In this document: one piece after another, positions 50,871 through 52,667 of the stretch
How positions within the stretch are numbered: position 1 is the stretch's first letter
Layout: each line of letters opens with the position of its first letter
Assembly: GCA_017551925.1 (NCBI GenBank)
Contig: JAFZKA010000072.1
Span: 1 to 52,667 of the forward strand
DNA from: Bacteroidaceae bacterium
GTDB lineage: Bacteria > Bacteroidota > Bacteroidia > Bacteroidales > Bacteroidaceae
Length of the DNA: 52,667 bases
Direction of reading: 5' to 3'
The notes under the pieces: model-generated
Database searches by the model: none
What the model was told of the DNA's origin: nothing
The model's input: only the letters and a program-made list of their open reading frames with translations
Made by a program: the position numbers and the translations under genes

Positions 50871-52667
50871 ATGGCATTGAAGAAATACAAGAAAGTGCTG
50901 CTCCTGGGATCAGGCGCGCTCAAGATAGGTGAGGCCGGCGAATTCGATTATTCAGGTTCACAGGCCCTCAAGGCACTTAAGGAGGAAGGTATTGAGACCA
51001 TCCTCATCAACCCGAATATTGCAACAGTACAGACCAGTGAGGGTGTTGCTGACAGAGTTTATTTCTACCCTGTAACCCCGTTCTTTGTTGAGAAGGTTAT
51101 TGCCAAGGAGCGTCCCGATGCAATCCTGCTGGCATTCGGTGGTCAGACTGCTCTGAACTGCGGTGTGGCTCTGGAGACCAGCGGTGTTCTGGCCAAGTAT
51201 AAGGTAAAGGTGCTGGGTACTCAGGTTAAGGCCATCATGGACACTGAAGACCGCGACCTCTTTATCAAGCGGCTGGATGAGATAGGCGTACAGACCATCA
51301 AGAGCCACGCTGTTGAGACCATGGACGATGCACGTGCCGCTGCACGTGAACTGGGTTACCCGGTTATCATCCGTTCAGCATACGCTCTGGGCGGTCTGGG
51401 TTCAGGTTTCTGCGACAATGAGGAGGAACTGAACAAACTTGCTGAGAAATCATTCTCATTCTCACCGCAGATTCTGGTAGAAAAGAGTTTGAAGGGCTGG
51501 AAGGAGATTGAGTTTGAGTGCGTGAATGACAAGAGCGGCAACTCAATCATAGTCTGCTCAATGGAGAACTTTGACCCGCTGGGCATACATACCGGTGAGA
51601 GTATCGTAGTTGCTCCTACACAGACTCTGACACACCATGAGGTGCAGAAACTTGAGGAACTGACCATCCGCATAGCCCGTCACGTGGGTATAGTAGGTGA
51701 GTGCAACATCCAGTTTGCATTTGATCCCCTGAGTGAGGATTACCGTGTGATTGAGGTCAATGCACGTCTGAGCCGTTCATCGGCCCTGGCATCAAAGGCT
51801 ACAGGTTATCCTCTGGCATTTGTGGCCTGCAAACTGGGTCTGGGCTACAACCTGTATGAACTCAAGAACTCCATCACAAAGGATACTACAGATTTCTTTG
51901 AGCCCTCTGTTGACTATGTAGTCTGCAAGATTCCGCGTTGGGATTTGAGCAAGTTCCACGGTGTGGACCGTGAGATAGGTTCATCAATGAAGTCTGTTGG
52001 TGAGGTTATGTCCATAGGCCGCAGTTTTGAGGAGGTTATCCAGAAGGGTATACGTATGATAGGCCAGGGTATGCACGGATTTGTTGAGAACAAGAGCATA
52101 AAGTTTGCTGATCTTGATAAGGCACTCAAGGAGCCTACCGACAAGCGTCTGTTCGCTATCAGCCAGGCTTTCAGTGAGGGTTACAGCATAGACCGCATTT
52201 ATGAACTGACCAAGATTGACAAGTGGTTCCTGAACCGCCTGAAGGGTATTGTCGATATGTCCAAGCAACTGCATAAGTGCAAAGGCCTGGACGGCCTGAA
52301 CGAGGACCTGCTGCGCAAGGCCAAGAAGATTGGTTATTCTGATTTCCAGATTTCACGTGCCATCGGTCTTGAAAAGAGCCTGGGCTCACAGACCGGTCTG
52401 CTGGCTGTACGCAACAAGCGTAAGAGCCTGGGCATTGTGCCCTTTGTCAAGCAGATTGATACACTGGGCGGTGAGTATCAGGCCAAGGAGAACTACCTCT
52501 ATATGACATATAACGGTCAGGCACATGATATACCTTTCTTTGATGACAAGAAATCAATCATAGTCATAGGCTCAGGTGCATACCGCATAGGTTCATCAGT
52601 TGAGTTTGACTGGTGCGGCGTTCAGGCTTTGAACACCGTCCGCAAGGAGGGCTACCGCAACATCGTA
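50871..52667 (+). CDS. carB: Carbamoyl-phosphate synthase large subunit (cut by window end)
   Basis: The first 599 codons of CarB, open to the last base of the window; the full protein is about 1,070 residues. It opens [20 protein letters not shown], then [26 protein letters not shown] and the ATP-grasp domain with [17 protein letters not shown]. It forms the first phosphorylation half and the oligomerisation region, and the last bases enter the second ATP half ([20 protein letters not shown]). It ligates bicarbonate, ammonia and two ATP to carbamoyl phosphate. Co-transcribed with carA. Confidence 0.95.
   Translation, partial: MALKKYKKVLLLGSGALKIGEAGEFDYSGSQALKALKEEGIETILINPNIATVQTSEGVADRVYFYPVTPFFVEKVIAKERPDAILLAFGGQTALNCGVALETSGVLAKYKVKVLGTQVKAIMDTEDRDLFIKRLDEIGVQTIKSHAVETMDDARAAARELGYPVIIRSAYALGGLGSGFCDNEEELNKLAEKSFSFSPQILVEKSLKGWKEIEFECVNDKSGNSIIVCSMENFDPLGIHTGESIVVAPTQTLTHHEVQKLEELTIRIARHVGIVGECNIQFAFDPLSEDYRVIEVNARLSRSSALASKATGYPLAFVACKLGLGYNLYELKNSITKDTTDFFEPSVDYVVCKIPRWDLSKFHGVDREIGSSMKSVGEVMSIGRSFEEVIQKGIRMIGQGMHGFVENKSIKFADLDKALKEPTDKRLFAISQAFSEGYSIDRIYELTKIDKWFLNRLKGIVDMSKQLHKCKGLDGLNEDLLRKAKKIGYSDFQISRAIGLEKSLGSQTGLLAVRNKRKSLGIVPFVKQIDTLGGEYQAKENYLYMTYNGQAHDIPFFDDKKSIIVIGSGAYRIGSSVEFDWCGVQALNTVRKEGYRNIV

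Overview
The window looks like a chromosome segment of a Bacteroidales bacterium (Bacteroides/Prevotella side), probably from a gut or rumen. The reasons are repeated TAnnTTTG (-7) promoters, scarce Shine-Dalgarno sites, type IX secretion tails, CarboxypepD_reg and TonB_C domain proteins, a BspA-like leucine-rich repeat protein, a serC-serA-DUF1015 operon with a Bacteroides-type PGDH, and hemicellulose enzymes (GH67, GH43). All assignments come from reading the sequence; no database search was run.

Layout. 1-5.5 kb: an operon-like run of secreted proteins (DUF4419, two CarboxypepD_reg-type proteins, one unknown) and a BspA-like LRR protein. 5.5-9.1 kb: a cupin lipoprotein, an ECF sigma factor with an unusual membrane partner (probable anti-sigma), and a GT2 glycosyltransferase. 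9.2-12.7 kb: serine synthesis (serC, serA, DUF1015), ending in a 34-bp perfect inverted repeat. 12.7-20.1 kb: a DUF5131 protein, a secreted triple-TonB_C protein, a T9SS cargo protein, a YigZ-family protein, a GH67 alpha-glucuronidase and tRNA-Thr(CGU).

20.2-41.1 kb: one compact run of 23 same-strand genes that I read as a type II polyketide/fatty-acid-like cluster of the aryl polyene (APE) kind. It has three ketosynthases with intact Cys-His-His, one Cys-less chain-length-factor-like partner, one short KS-like protein, two ACPs, a FabG-type reductase, two hot-dog dehydratases with complementary active-site residues, a thioesterase, an O-methyltransferase-like enzyme, an LpxL-type acyltransferase, a LolA-like carrier, an MMPL exporter fused to a PlsC acyltransferase, a GT2 enzyme, an SMR/EamA-type membrane protein, a CrtI-like oxidoreductase, a B12-type radical SAM protein, an unknown 120-residue protein, an esterase, a PaaK-like adenylating enzyme and a last acyltransferase. 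The expected logic is: the ligase activates a starter acid, the KS/CLF, reductase and dehydratases build a polyene on ACP, tailoring enzymes modify it, and acyltransferases with LolA and MMPL attach and export it to the outer membrane. The product is not known from sequence alone. The radical SAM, CrtI-like, esterase and PaaK-like genes set it apart from textbook APE clusters.

41.1-49.8 kb: CotH and GH43 proteins, a 313-bp foldback element, a Gfo/Idh/MocA oxidoreductase, a tRNA-3'-end scar, a PD-(D/E)XK (Rpn-type) protein, two tiny ORFs, two small secreted proteins and a second palindrome; this is the accessory part. 49.6-52.7 kb: a leader ORF and terminator in front of carA and a carB cut by the window end. 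This CarA lacks the glutaminase cysteine.
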